A stretch of 64,000 bases of DNA from Verrucomicrobiota bacterium (GCA_019247695.1 JAFBAP010000049.1:1-64000), one strand, 5' to 3'; positions 44,423 through 52,740 are shown, counted from the stretch's first letter. Numbers and translations: made by a program. The notes: generated by a model not told the origin, from the letters alone.

Positions 44423-45451
44423 ATGAAGACGATCCGCCTTGAGGAACCCGGCCGCCTTGCCCTCCTGTCTACCGAAGGGCCTCCGGCGCCTGCATCGATC
44501 CAGCCCGAGGAAGCGCTCGTGCGCGTTCACCGCATCGGCGTTTGCGGCACCGACATCCATGCCTTCAACGGCAGGCAACCCTTTTTCAATTACCCGCGAA
44601 TCCTCGGTCACGAACTGGGCGTCGAGGTGGTGGCCGTGGGTAGTTCGACCACAAACGTGAAACCGGGCGACCGCTGTTCGGTTGAACCCTACCTCAACTG
44701 CGGCAACTGCATTGCCTGTCGCCGCGGTAAGCCCAACTGTTGCGTACAACTGCAGGTGTTAGGCGTCCACACCGATGGCGGCATGCGCGAGGCCTTTGTT
44801 GTCCCGAGCCGCAAATTGCACCCTTCGGAGCGGCTGACGCTGGATCAGTTGGCCCTGGTCGAAACGCTCGGGATCGGGTGCCACGCCGTGGACCGTGCGT
44901 GCGTTGAGGCGGGCGAATTTGTGCTGGTCATCGGCGCCGGCCCCATTGGGCTGGCCGTGGTGCAATTTGCAATCGAAGCCGGAACGCAAGCCATTGTGCT
45001 CGACATCAACCCGAAACGCCTCGAATTCTGCCGCGAACGGCTGGGCGCCCCTCACGTGATCAATGCCGCGCTCCAGGACCCGCTCGAAGCGCTTAAACAG
45101 GTTACTTCCGGCGATCTGCCGACGGCCGTGTTTGACGCCACCGGCAATCCCAAATCGATGATGGGCGCCTTTGACTACCCCGCCCATGGCGGCCGGATGG
45201 TTTTCGTCGGGTTGTTCCAGGGGGAGGTCACGTTTAACGATCCGAACTTCCACCGGCGTGAGCTCACCCTTTCGGCCAGCCGCAACGCGCGGCCGCAGGA
45301 CTTCACCCGCATCATCCACCTCGTCGAAGCGGGCCGGATTGACACCGGACCGTGGATCACCCATCGCGCTTCGTTTGCCGACGCGGTCACGGAATTTCCC
45401 GCGTGGACTCGGCCCGAGACCGGCGTGATCAAAGCAATGATTGAAGCCTGA
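44423..45451 (+). CDS. Zinc-dependent medium-chain sugar/polyol dehydrogenase
   Basis: The 342-aa protein starts at the ATG at 44423. Catalytic zinc ligands are Cys41, His63 and Glu64 (GVCGTDIH, GHELG). The structural zinc cysteines lie in CGNCIACRRGKPNCC (93-107), and the NAD-binding motif is VIGAGPIGLAVVQFA. This is the threonine/sorbitol dehydrogenase type. In this locus it may oxidise a hydroxyl of the acid intermediate, or serve as an alternative sugar dehydrogenase. Which step it does cannot be settled. Confidence 0.9.
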   Translation: MKTIRLEEPGRLALLSTEGPPAPASIQPEEALVRVHRIGVCGTDIHAFNGRQPFFNYPRILGHELGVEVVAVGSSTTNVKPGDRCSVEPYLNCGNCIACRRGKPNCCVQLQVLGVHTDGGMREAFVVPSRKLHPSERLTLDQLALVETLGIGCHAVDRACVEAGEFVLVIGAGPIGLAVVQFAIEAGTQAIVLDINPKRLEFCRERLGAPHVINAALQDPLEALKQVTSGDLPTAVFDATGNPKSMMGAFDYPAHGGRMVFVGLFQGEVTFNDPNFHRRELTLSASRNARPQDFTRIIHLVEAGRIDTGPWITHRASFADAVTEFPAWTRPETGVIKAMIEA

Positions 45452-45596
45452 TTGGGTGCGCCCTGACCTGGGTCCACGGTGACGTGCACGCACGCCTTCT
45501 CAACCCAACGCGGTCCTGCTAACTATCTGTTGGCGGAAGCACCGGGCCCTTAAGCCCACACCAACGCCGTTCCAACCATCCGCTAACGATAAAAAG

Positions 45597-46433
45597 GTGA
45601 AAATCGACGCCCATCACCACTTCTGGAGGTACTCCGCGGCGCAGTACGGGTGGATCGATGACGCGATGAGCGCCATTCGCCGCGATTTCCTCCCGTCGGA
45701 CTTGGAGAAAGACATTCGCGACGCAGGCATCGACGCCGTTGTCTCGGTGCAGGCACGGCAGACGCTCGAAGAAACGCGTTGGTTACTGACCATGGCCGCC
45801 CAGCATGATTTTATCAAAGGCGTGGTCGGCTGGGTGCCCCTGGCCGAACCTTCCCTCCGCGACGAGTTGGACCGGTTCCGGGGTGACCGTCGGTTGCGGG
45901 CCGTTCGTCACGTGGTCCAGGCCGAATCGGACGGTTACCTGCTGCGCGAAGATTTCAACGCCGGGGTGTCCGTCCTGCGGGAGACAGGGCTTGCCTACGA
46001 CCTGCTCATTTACGAGCGCCAATTACCCGAAGCCATCCGCTTTGTGGATCGGCACCCGCAGCAGGTTTTCGTGCTTGACCACCTGGCCAAACCGCGCGTT
46101 AAAGAGAACCTGCTTGAACCGTGGCGCCGAAATCTCAAGGAGCTTGCCCGGCGCGAGAACGTGTACGCCAAGGTCTCCGGCCTGGTCGCGGAGGCTGATT
46201 ACCACGCTTGGACCGAAGCGCAACTTCGTCCGTATTTGGAGACGGCGCTGGAGGCGTTTGGCCCGCACCGGCTGATGTTCGGCTCCGACTGGCCGGTCTG
46301 CTTGGTGGCGTGCCCCTACCGGCGTTGGTACGACGTGGTGCACCGCTTTGCCGCCTCACTCTCGCCCGAAGAGCAAGCAAGCCTGTTTGGTCGCACGGCG
46401 GCGTGCGCCTATCGCCTGCATGAGGCGTCGTAA
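45597..46433 (+). CDS. Amidohydrolase-2 family lactonase (L-fuconolactonase-like)
   Basis: The 278-aa protein starts with GTG and reads KIDAHHHFWRYSAAQYGWIDD, the typical opening of L-fucono- and L-rhamnono-lactonases. The HxH metal motif comes first, with FVLDHLAKPRVK in the middle and RLMFGSDWPVCL carrying the late Asp. It would open the sugar lactone made by the aldo/keto reductase. The next enzymes of the known pathway, a fuconate-type dehydratase and a diketo-acid hydrolase, are not in the window. Confidence 0.88.
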   Translation: MKIDAHHHFWRYSAAQYGWIDDAMSAIRRDFLPSDLEKDIRDAGIDAVVSVQARQTLEETRWLLTMAAQHDFIKGVVGWVPLAEPSLRDELDRFRGDRRLRAVRHVVQAESDGYLLREDFNAGVSVLRETGLAYDLLIYERQLPEAIRFVDRHPQQVFVLDHLAKPRVKENLLEPWRRNLKELARRENVYAKVSGLVAEADYHAWTEAQLRPYLETALEAFGPHRLMFGSDWPVCLVACPYRRWYDVVHRFAASLSPEEQASLFGRTAACAYRLHEAS

Positions 46434-46684
46434 GATGCGGATGTGCGGCCTCTACGCGGTTGCGCGCACAAGCCGGCGCATCGGCGCAAAGCGTTCCGCG
46501 AATCGAGAGATCTACGCTGCACGCCGCGGACGGTTAAAAACAGGAGTTACCTACACTTTTTTGTTTTCCGTGCAAGTGCCGGGAACGGCTGCAGTCAGGC
46601 GTTTTCGCGACCGGCCCAATGGGGTCGCACAGAGACGGCCTGCCCACGTAAGACAAATGATAGCTTTTGTGATACGCTAGGGCC

Positions 46685-46906
46685 ATGGCCGACCACGCCT
46701 CCACGACGCGCACCCGTTTCCAAGAAGCCTTGGAAGCCGTGCACGTACTGCCCGAAGGAAACGGCTGGACGGTGATGCAGGCCGGGCACGACCCGCAGGC
46801 GTTCGCCGATCGAGAAACGGCCTTGCAAGCGGCCCAACGTTCTGCGGCCTTGCGCCGCGTAAGCGTTTTGGTGCACGAATCAGAGCGTGCCACCCGGACC
46901 GAGTGA
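46685..46906 (+). CDS. DUF2188-like small protein
   Basis: The 73-aa protein contains AVHVLPEGNGWTVMQAGHDPQAFADRETALQAAQRSA, the pattern of DUF2188 (a pro-gly-w-V strand, then a helix with A.E.A). The function of this family is unknown. It overlaps the next gene by 20 bases, so the two are likely made together. The short upstream region, 250 bases, is less GC-rich near 46540-46680. Confidence 0.6.
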   Translation: MADHASTTRTRFQEALEAVHVLPEGNGWTVMQAGHDPQAFADRETALQAAQRSAALRRVSVLVHESERATRTE

Positions 46907-47558
46907 GGACCAGCGGCCGACGAAGCGGGCCGTGTTCATCAATTGCCCTTTCGATGCGGCTTATCAGCCGATGTTTGACGCCATCGTCTTTGCCGTCCAC
47001 CGGTGCGGTTTCCTGGCCCGGTGCGCCCGCGAGGACGGCGACAGCGACCAGGTGCGGATCGACAAGCTCGTGCAAATGATCGCCGAGTGCGAACTCGGCA
47101 TCCACGACTTGAGCCGGGTCGACACCGAAGGCCGGCTGCCGCGCTTCAACATGCCCTTTGAACTGGGGCTTTTCATCGGCGCGCAACGCTACCGGCCGGA
47201 AGGCCAGCGGCCTATCGGGGGCTTGGTCCTCGAAGCCGAACCGTACCAGCACCAGCGCTTCCTTTCAGATTTGGCGGGCAACGACTTTGAGGCGCACCAC
47301 GGCAGCCCGGCCGAGGCGGTCAACGCCGTTCGAAAATTCCTGGCCGGCCATTCCCAGGCGCCGGTGCCCGGCGGCCGCCAGATCCTCCAAGACCACGACT
47401 TTTTTCGTAAAATCGTGCTGCCCGTGCTGCTTGAAGGCCGTCAGCAGGACCTCGAGTCGCTGACTTTTCGCGAGTTTCGGGATTACGTGCAACAGGTGGT
47501 TGACCGGCAAGTGGCCGAGCGGGGTTCTCGGTCTGCGCCCCCATCCACCGGCCCTTAA
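46887..47558 (+). CDS. Predicted TIR/nucleoside-deoxyribosyltransferase-like protein
   Basis: The 223-aa protein starts with GTG inside the DUF2188 gene. Residues 15-150 form a Rossmannoid domain: AVFINCPFD (16-23), VFAVHRCGFLARCA, IAECELGIHDLSRVD (65-79), then FNMPFELGLFIGA with Glu92. A CPFD start, a DLS strand and a final FELG glutamate resemble nucleotide- or NAD-cleaving domains of the TIR/deoxyribosyltransferase type. The C-terminal 60 residues are helical. The family appears scattered in bacteria and is usually called hypothetical. The stop codon TAA falls inside a fragment of the intergenic repeat. A role in defence is speculation. Confidence 0.6.
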   Translation: MPPGPSEDQRPTKRAVFINCPFDAAYQPMFDAIVFAVHRCGFLARCAREDGDSDQVRIDKLVQMIAECELGIHDLSRVDTEGRLPRFNMPFELGLFIGAQRYRPEGQRPIGGLVLEAEPYQHQRFLSDLAGNDFEAHHGSPAEAVNAVRKFLAGHSQAPVPGGRQILQDHDFFRKIVLPVLLEGRQQDLESLTFREFRDYVQQVVDRQVAERGSRSAPPSTGP

Positions 47559-47575
47559 CTAAATGGCAGTGGACT
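47552..47575. repeat. Fragment of the intergenic repeat (copy D)
   Basis: CCCTTAACTAAATGGCAGTG starting at 47552 equals one arm of the ATTTAGTTA hairpin seen in copies A and C. It is followed by GACTAAACCC, reminiscent of the next module. The TAA at 47556-47558 ends the preceding gene. Only this arm is present. Confidence 0.65.
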
Positions 47576-47636
47576 AAACCCGAGCAAGGCAAGCGTCAGG
47601 GAAGCGCCACGGTGTGGGGATGACTGAGCCATGAGT

Positions 47637-48224
47637 TCATAGCGTGTCCTGCGGTTTACTTTTGGAGGGGCTACCGTCCCACCCCAGGCGCTCAATCTGC
47701 TTGGCGGCATTGTCGATGATGTCGGTCACCGCCGCGAGCTGGTCAGGGGGCAACTGGTCGCCGCGCATGCGGAGCACCATCCGGAGATTCTCCATCGCCC
47801 GCATGATCGGGCCGGAACGGTCGCGCGCGTGCCGCTCGCCGGCCTGTTGCAACCGGTGCAGGATGGCATCCGTCATCTCGCGGTTGGCATCAAGTTCGCG
47901 CCGCCCTTGATCCGTGATCGAATAGAGTTTGCGCGTGCCTTCGACGGTGACCGCAGCCAGTCCCATCTCCTCCAGCATGGTGAGCGTGGGATAAATAATG
48001 CCCGGGCTGGGCGCATGGGCACCGCCCATCTGGTTCTCGATCAGCTTGATGATTTCGTAGCCGTGGCGCGGGGCGTCGCTGATCAGGTGCAGGATGACGA
48101 AACGCAGGTCACCGCTCTCAAAAAAGCGGCCCGGCCCTCCGCCGCGATGCCCGCGGCCTTCGTGTTCGAATCGACCTCGGCCGAAGTGCCTGTCCTCATA
48201 AGGGTGTCCGTGGAAAGATTTCAT
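47637..48224 (-). CDS. PadR-family transcriptional regulator
   Basis: I place the start at the ATG at 48222-48224, giving 195 aa, because the likely promoter overlaps two upstream in-frame ATGs (48251 and 48326). An N-terminal His/Arg/Gly-rich segment (HFGRGRFEHEGRGHRGGG) precedes the PadR winged helix (LRFVILHLISDAPRHGYEIIKLIENQMGG, then PSPGIIYPTLTMLEEMGL). A C-terminal coiled helix for dimerisation follows. PadR proteins repress efflux or detoxification genes in response to small molecules. The His-rich leader could bind metal, which is inference. Confidence 0.85.
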   Translation of the reverse strand: MKSFHGHPYEDRHFGRGRFEHEGRGHRGGGPGRFFESGDLRFVILHLISDAPRHGYEIIKLIENQMGGAHAPSPGIIYPTLTMLEEMGLAAVTVEGTRKLYSITDQGRRELDANREMTDAILHRLQQAGERHARDRSGPIMRAMENLRMVLRMRGDQLPPDQLAAVTDIIDNAAKQIERLGWDGSPSKSKPQDTL

Positions 48225-48230
48225 GGCTTC

Positions 48231-48277
48231 TATCGAGATATGCTTTTTCATAGTACGATATATCGCGATATGCGCAA
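48231..48277 (-). promoter_or_regulatory. PadR promoter with two TATCNCGATA palindromes
   Basis: On the minus strand, TTGCGC (48272-48277) and TACTAT (48250-48255) are 16 bases apart. The spacer contains the perfect palindrome ATATCGCGATAT (48260-48271), and a near copy, TATCTCGATA (48231-48240), lies just before the start codon. Centres are 30 bp apart, about three helical turns, so two PadR dimers could bind on the same face. Autorepression is likely. Confidence 0.6.
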
Positions 48278-48658
48278 CCTGTTTCTGATTTTGATAGAGG
48301 CTTTCGGTCAGGAATGACCGCATCACCGGCTTGGACTTCGAGGCGCTGGTGTCGGCGGACGGTCGACCCCGCCCAACAGGACGCCCCGGCCTAAAGCGAC
48401 CGGCTGTGCCGTGAAGCCACCACCATTCACCTTATGAGCGCCCTGTGAAACGTATATGAACTTTACCCCGCCGGGAGCGATCATATACTCCGTCAAAGCG
48501 CCCGCCCACGAGCGGCCCGGGCGGCGATAAACGGCCGAAACCTGGTGGACGTTTGGCCTCGACACCCCTCTCGCGCCTGCGGTAGAAAAAGGGCTTGCCT
48601 CCGGTTCCTGCCACAGTCAGGGACCTCCGACCAGAGCTTCGCTTTTCCCTTTGCGCCC

Positions 48659-49726
48659 ATGAATGCACCCGGTTCGAATCCAACACCGAACCGCTTCTCC
48701 CTCCCTTCAGCCCTCGCCTTGATCGTTGGCGCGGCGCTGCTGTTGCCGAGCTTGGGGCAAATGAGTGGTCAACCGCAGCAAAGCGCCAGTGCCGGTGCGG
48801 CTTCCGGCACGCCGCAGCCGGGTCCGGTCCACGCCTTGAAGGTCACCGTGCTTTCCACCATGCTGACCGACGCGGCGGGCGTGGGCGAATGGGGCTTTTC
48901 CGCTCTGGTGGAGGTCGCGGGCAAACGCCTGCTCTTTGACGCCGGCGGCCGGCCCGATACCGTGCTCAACAACGCGCGTGAACTCGGCATCGACCTTTCA
49001 GGCGTTGAAGACGCCATCCTCTCGCATCATCACTGGGATCATGTCACGGGCCTGGTAACCTTGCGGCGCGAACTGTCCAAGGCCAACCCCAACGCCCTTT
49101 GCCGCGCGCACGTCGGCCGCGGCATTTTCCTGGAGCGATTGATCCCGCCGGGCGCGATGGCCTCAGGCAGGATGTCCATGGCCGAAGTCAAAAGCGGCTA
49201 CGAAGCGCTCGGGGGCAAATTCATCGAGTACGCCGAACCCAAGGAGCTCTTTGCCGGCGTGTGGCTCACCGGTCCGGTCCCGCGGCCCTACCCGGAAAAG
49301 AATTACCCGGCGGGCATCCACCTGCGCGATCCCAGCGGGAAACTGCTGGAGGACAACATCCCGGAGGATCAATCGCTGGTCCTCGACACCGCTAAGGGCT
49401 TGGTTGTGCTGACCGGCTGCGGTCACGCGGGGCTCATTAACATCCTGACTTATGCGCGCCAGACGGTGCGGCCGGACACGCCGGTGTACGCCGCCCTCGG
49501 CGGGTTCCACTTGTTTGCGGCAAAGGCGGACGCGCTCGCCTGGACCGCTGACAAGTTGAAAGGATTCGGGGTGGCGCAGATCCTGGGTGCCCACTGCACC
49601 GGCATCGAGCCGGTTTACTATTTCCGTGAGCGCCTGGGGTTGGAACGCAAGGCGTGCGTGGTTGGCGCGGTGGGTGCATCCTTCGACTTGGCCCAGGGCA
49701 TCCACCCGGGCAACATCGCGCAATAA
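48659..49726 (+). CDS. Exported metallo-beta-lactamase-fold hydrolase (COG1237-like)
   Basis: From the ATG at 48659 the product is 355 aa, with a signal peptide (FSLPSALALIVGAALLLPSLGQ). The metal motif SHHHWDH starts the MBL active site, with later His in TGCGHAGLINI and GAHCTGIEPV. The order resembles the dihydropterin-related MBL group often annotated as 7,8-dihydropterin-6-methyl-aminobenzene-phosphate synthase. Being exported, it probably hydrolyses an extracytoplasmic substrate rather than a pterin. It is divergent from the PadR gene and may be its target. Confidence 0.82.
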   Translation: MNAPGSNPTPNRFSLPSALALIVGAALLLPSLGQMSGQPQQSASAGAASGTPQPGPVHALKVTVLSTMLTDAAGVGEWGFSALVEVAGKRLLFDAGGRPDTVLNNARELGIDLSGVEDAILSHHHWDHVTGLVTLRRELSKANPNALCRAHVGRGIFLERLIPPGAMASGRMSMAEVKSGYEALGGKFIEYAEPKELFAGVWLTGPVPRPYPEKNYPAGIHLRDPSGKLLEDNIPEDQSLVLDTAKGLVVLTGCGHAGLINILTYARQTVRPDTPVYAALGGFHLFAAKADALAWTADKLKGFGVAQILGAHCTGIEPVYYFRERLGLERKACVVGAVGASFDLAQGIHPGNIAQ

Positions 49727-49995
49727 CTGGAGAGCTCACCAACGGCGGAGCCGCAGGTTCTAACGGTTCACCGCTTTGAGGCCACCCGAACGGCCCTTCC
49801 GGCAGCATGCCGAAGACAGCCCGCTGACGCTGCTGCTCCACGCGCTCTGGGCGCTGCAGGCGTTACACAGGTTTTCAAGTTGGTTGAGCTGCTCGTCGCG
49901 CGGGTGAGATGGCCAGAGCGGGGGGCCGGTGGCCTTGCTTGCTCCGGCCGACCGAGCCGATTTGAGCCCCGAAGCGGCGGCAGAACCCAGCCTTA
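49727..49995. other. Gap before repeat E, nothing firm
   Basis: About 270 bases have no supported gene. The stretch GGTTTTCAAGTTGGTTGAGC near 49871 recurs with one change near 60643, hinting at a short dispersed sequence, but the flanks do not match. Confidence 0.35.
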
Positions 49996-50291
49996 TACCA
50001 TTCAATTGCGACCGGGTTTCAGCCCCGAAGTGGCAGGAGAACCTAGCCCAGGGCTTTACTCGACTGCCATTTAGTTAAGGGCCGCTGGATGGGGGCGCTT
50101 TGGTCCCGGAGCGACGCCTTATGCCGCCCTTTCAGGGCTCGATCGAGGGAGGAGTGCACGCCCTGGATCAACCCCTGGGCTAGGGTCTCCCGGCCCGTTG
50201 GGCCTAGACCGTTTATACGGTCTGATAGGTTTAACTCCGGCACGGCACCTGGGAAGGAAGACAAGATTTTACCTCCATGGCCGAAACGGTA
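49996..50291 (-). repeat. MITE-like intergenic repeat, copy E (296 bp, reverse, internally deleted)
   Basis: Read in reverse, it begins TACCGTTTCGGCCATGG and continues GAGGTAAAATCTTGTCTTCC, GACCGTATAAACGGTC, GGCCCAACGGGCCGGG, AGCCCAGGGG. Later come the CCCTTAACTAAATGGC arm and the right-end-type TACCATTC at 49996. So both termini of copies A and C are present while much of the middle is shortened. This shows that the element is a unit found in both orientations. Confidence 0.7.
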
Positions 50292-50543
50292 TAAGCTGAA
50301 CGTGTCCCCACTGCAGGCCGTGGCGCGGGCGTGAGCCTGCGGGAGGAATGGTGTGCCCAAATTCAGGAAAATGCCTGAATCCGGGCGCAGAAACGGCCGC
50401 AAAATCCTGCCCATATCGCCGTTATTAACCTAAAATCCCCGAACTAATCCGGAAGATCGTCACTTTTTCAGCGCCCTGCCAGGCTGGCAGACGCGACTGC
50501 GGCGTACCGGTGGCGTTGCGCAACGGTCAGAACCATAAAGTTT
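50292..50543. other. Gap upstream of the DUF305 gene
   Basis: There is no gene in these 250 bases. The small hairpin CAGGCATTTTCCTGAAT-like sequence near 50365 (ATTCAGG and CCTGAAT around AAAATG) is visible. No clear promoter was identified. Confidence 0.35.
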
Positions 50544-50918
50544 ATGCGTACCTCTTCCCTGCTCGTTACTCTCGCACTCGGGATAACCATACTCCGGACG
50601 GCCTCGCCTTCGAATCCGGAACCGACGCCGGACATTGCGTTAGACCAGGCCATGGCTGCGATGCACTCGGCGATGGCTAAGATTCGGTGCTCCGGGAACC
50701 CGGACGCCGATTTCGCCCGGATGATGATTCCCTATCATCAGGGAGCGATCGACATGGCGAAAGTCGAACTGCACTTCGGCAAGGACCTTCGCCTGCGGCG
50801 CTTGGCTCAGGAGATCATCGTCACTCAGCAGTCCGAGATCCAAGTGATGCGGGCCGCGCTCGAAGCTTACGACCTTTCTTCCGCCGACCCGAAGCGTAAC
50901 AACTGGTGCACCCCATGA
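50544..50918 (+). CDS. DUF305 exported ferritin-like protein
   Basis: The 124-aa protein has an N-terminal signal peptide (SLLVTLALGITILRTAS). The DUF305 core follows: DADFARMMIPYHQGAIDMAKVELHFGKDLRLRRLAQEIIVTQQSEIQVMRAAL. The HQGAIDMA helix and the QQSEI helix with a Met are the family's metal-site elements. Such proteins are often linked to copper handling. The TGA overlaps the ATG of the beta-propeller gene (ATGA), so the two probably work together in the periplasm. Confidence 0.88.
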   Translation: MRTSSLLVTLALGITILRTASPSNPEPTPDIALDQAMAAMHSAMAKIRCSGNPDADFARMMIPYHQGAIDMAKVELHFGKDLRLRRLAQEIIVTQQSEIQVMRAALEAYDLSSADPKRNNWCTP

Positions 50919-52381
50919 TCAAACGACTTCGTCACTGCCTCGCATCGGCGTTGCTCTTTTGCGCAGGGACCGGCGCCGGCCTTGCGGCCCAAGCGCCGCA
51001 TGCTGCCAGTGATCCCGACGTCCCCCTCAGCGCGCACGATCGCGTCTACACGGCCGACCAAACCTCGAACACGGTCTCGGTTTACGATCCTTCCCGCAAC
51101 CAGCTTCTTGGTGTGCTTCGGCTCGGGGACGTGACGCCCCAGAACTTGAGCCCGCTTTACCGTGGCCAGTTGCTCGTCCATGGGCTCGGGTTCTCCTTCG
51201 ATCACAAGACGGTAGCCGTCGTCTCGATCGGGTCCAATTCCGTGACCTTCCTCGACGCCGCGACTAACGCCGTCAAGTACGTCACGTACGTCGGCCGGTC
51301 GCCGCACGAACCGTTTTTCACCCCCGACGGCAGCGAGCTCTGGGTCACGGTCCGGGGCGAAGACTACGTGTCGGTGATCGATCCGGCCACTTATCAGGAG
51401 AAAGACCGGATTGTGGTCGGCAACGGGCCCGGCATGACGGTCTTTCGGCCCGACGGCAAGTACGCCTTCGTCTGTTCCAGCTTCATCCCGGAAACCAAGG
51501 TCGTGGAGGTTCAGACGCACCGAATCGTGGCCACCGTGCCCCAGGCGTCCCCGTTTTCACCGAACATTGCGGCCACGCCGGACGGCCGGCAGGTCTGGTT
51601 TACCCTCAAAGACGTGGGCAAAGCCCAGCTGTTTCGGGCTGAGCCCCCGTTTGAGGTCTTGGCCACTCTGGACACCGGCCCCATCACCAACCACGTCAAT
51701 TTTGTGCGTAACCGGAACGGCCAATTCGCGTACGTCACCGTCGGAGGCGAAAACCGGGTCAAGGTCTACACGACGACCGACGCGCCCGAGTTGGTGGCCA
51801 CCATTCCGACGGGCGAACTGCCGCACGGCATCTGGCCCTCCGGCGATGGGACCCGCGTGTACGTGGCGCTGGAAAACGGGACCGGCATCAACGTGATCAA
51901 CGCGTTGACCAACCAGGTGGAGGCCAGGATCAACGGGGGCCAGTCGTCGCAAGCCCTCGTGTACGTGCCGGGGGCGGTGCCGACGGGAGACGGCTTGGCG
52001 CACCTCGAACCGCTGTCCGCCTCGGGCTTGGCGGAGCACCTCTTGTTGGGGCCGCCCGGCAGCTCGTCCCAAGCGGCGCCCACGACCGTCACGCTCGATA
52101 ACCAGGGCCTGATCGACCTGCTGCAGGCCGCGGTCACCGGGCTAAAACCCGAGGCCGCGTACCGCTTGGCGCTCGTGCGGGACCGGGCGGACCCGTACCG
52201 GGAATTTGAGCCTTTGAGTACGTTCCAAACCAACGCGGCCGGCGCCGCGATCGTCAACACGCTGGGTCCCCTTCGCCGGGTGATGGCCGGCTCGGCCGCC
52301 TCCGATGACCGGCGTTACCTGGTGATCGTGCCGGTGGAGGAAGGCAACCGGCCCGAGCCCGTGCAGGTCCAGCGGGAGTGA
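50915..52381 (+). CDS. Exported YncE/YVTN-type beta-propeller protein
   Basis: The 488-aa protein has a signal peptide (HCLASALLFCAGTGAGLAAQA). Repeated YVTN-like blades run from 45 to about 360, with units such as RVYTADQTSNTVSVYDP, KYAFVCSSFIPETKVVEV and RVYVALENGTGINVINALTNQVEARI. The last 120 residues (SSQAAPTTVTLDNQGLIDLL and onward) look like a separate small beta domain. Such propellers bind partners or metal in the periplasm; the function is unknown. Coupling to DUF305 suggests a metal or redox role. Confidence 0.82.
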   Translation: MIKRLRHCLASALLFCAGTGAGLAAQAPHAASDPDVPLSAHDRVYTADQTSNTVSVYDPSRNQLLGVLRLGDVTPQNLSPLYRGQLLVHGLGFSFDHKTVAVVSIGSNSVTFLDAATNAVKYVTYVGRSPHEPFFTPDGSELWVTVRGEDYVSVIDPATYQEKDRIVVGNGPGMTVFRPDGKYAFVCSSFIPETKVVEVQTHRIVATVPQASPFSPNIAATPDGRQVWFTLKDVGKAQLFRAEPPFEVLATLDTGPITNHVNFVRNRNGQFAYVTVGGENRVKVYTTTDAPELVATIPTGELPHGIWPSGDGTRVYVALENGTGINVINALTNQVEARINGGQSSQALVYVPGAVPTGDGLAHLEPLSASGLAEHLLLGPPGSSSQAAPTTVTLDNQGLIDLLQAAVTGLKPEAAYRLALVRDRADPYREFEPLSTFQTNAAGAAIVNTLGPLRRVMAGSAASDDRRYLVIVPVEEGNRPEPVQVQRE

Positions 52382-52498
52382 ATGAACTCAACGAGCGTTG
52401 CTCGCCCAACGCATCCGGGTGCATGACCAGCGAGGCAAGAGTGGAACTGATTTTTCGTCCCAGGCCACCGCTACCTTAAAGCGGTCGAGGAGAGCGGC
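52382..52498. other. Short gap, ribosome site before the transposase remnant
   Basis: About 117 bases with no gene. GAGGAGAG at about 52485-52493 is a strong ribosome-binding site before the ATG at 52499, suggesting that the remnant below keeps the original gene start. Confidence 0.35.
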
Positions 52499-52735
52499 AT
52501 GAGGATTAAGGTCCAACTCACCGTGGAGTCTGGCGGGGATGAATCGGAAACGCTCCGAGGTGTGTGCCTGCAACGGGCAAGCTTGCGGTTGCGCAGACCA
52601 TCGACTCCGCATGTCGTCGGGTCAGTTCGTTGGAGCAAATGCGTAATCGCGCTTGGGCGCGTTCCCGGGTTTTTCAATGACGATAAACGGCGTTTCGATG
52701 CGCCGCTATTTTCCGGGTTTGTTGCTCATTTCTAA
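52499..52735 (+). pseudogene. Possible ISKra4-type transposase N-terminal remnant
   Basis: The frame starts MRIKVQLTVESGGDESETL followed by RGVCLQRASL, which resembles the first 30 residues of ISKra4-family transposases (hydrophobic strand, acidic stretch, then C-L-x-R). After that the translation loses any resemblance, and no DDE catalytic part follows. It is probably the stub of a lost insertion element. I rely on memory of the family pattern, so the call is tentative. No terminal inverted repeats were found. Confidence 0.35.
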
Positions 52736-52740
52736 ACGGA

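Noticed and set aside
52388-52612. A minus-strand 74-codon frame between the propeller and hydrolase genes
   Set aside because: It is antisense to the better-supported transposase-like start and has no motif.
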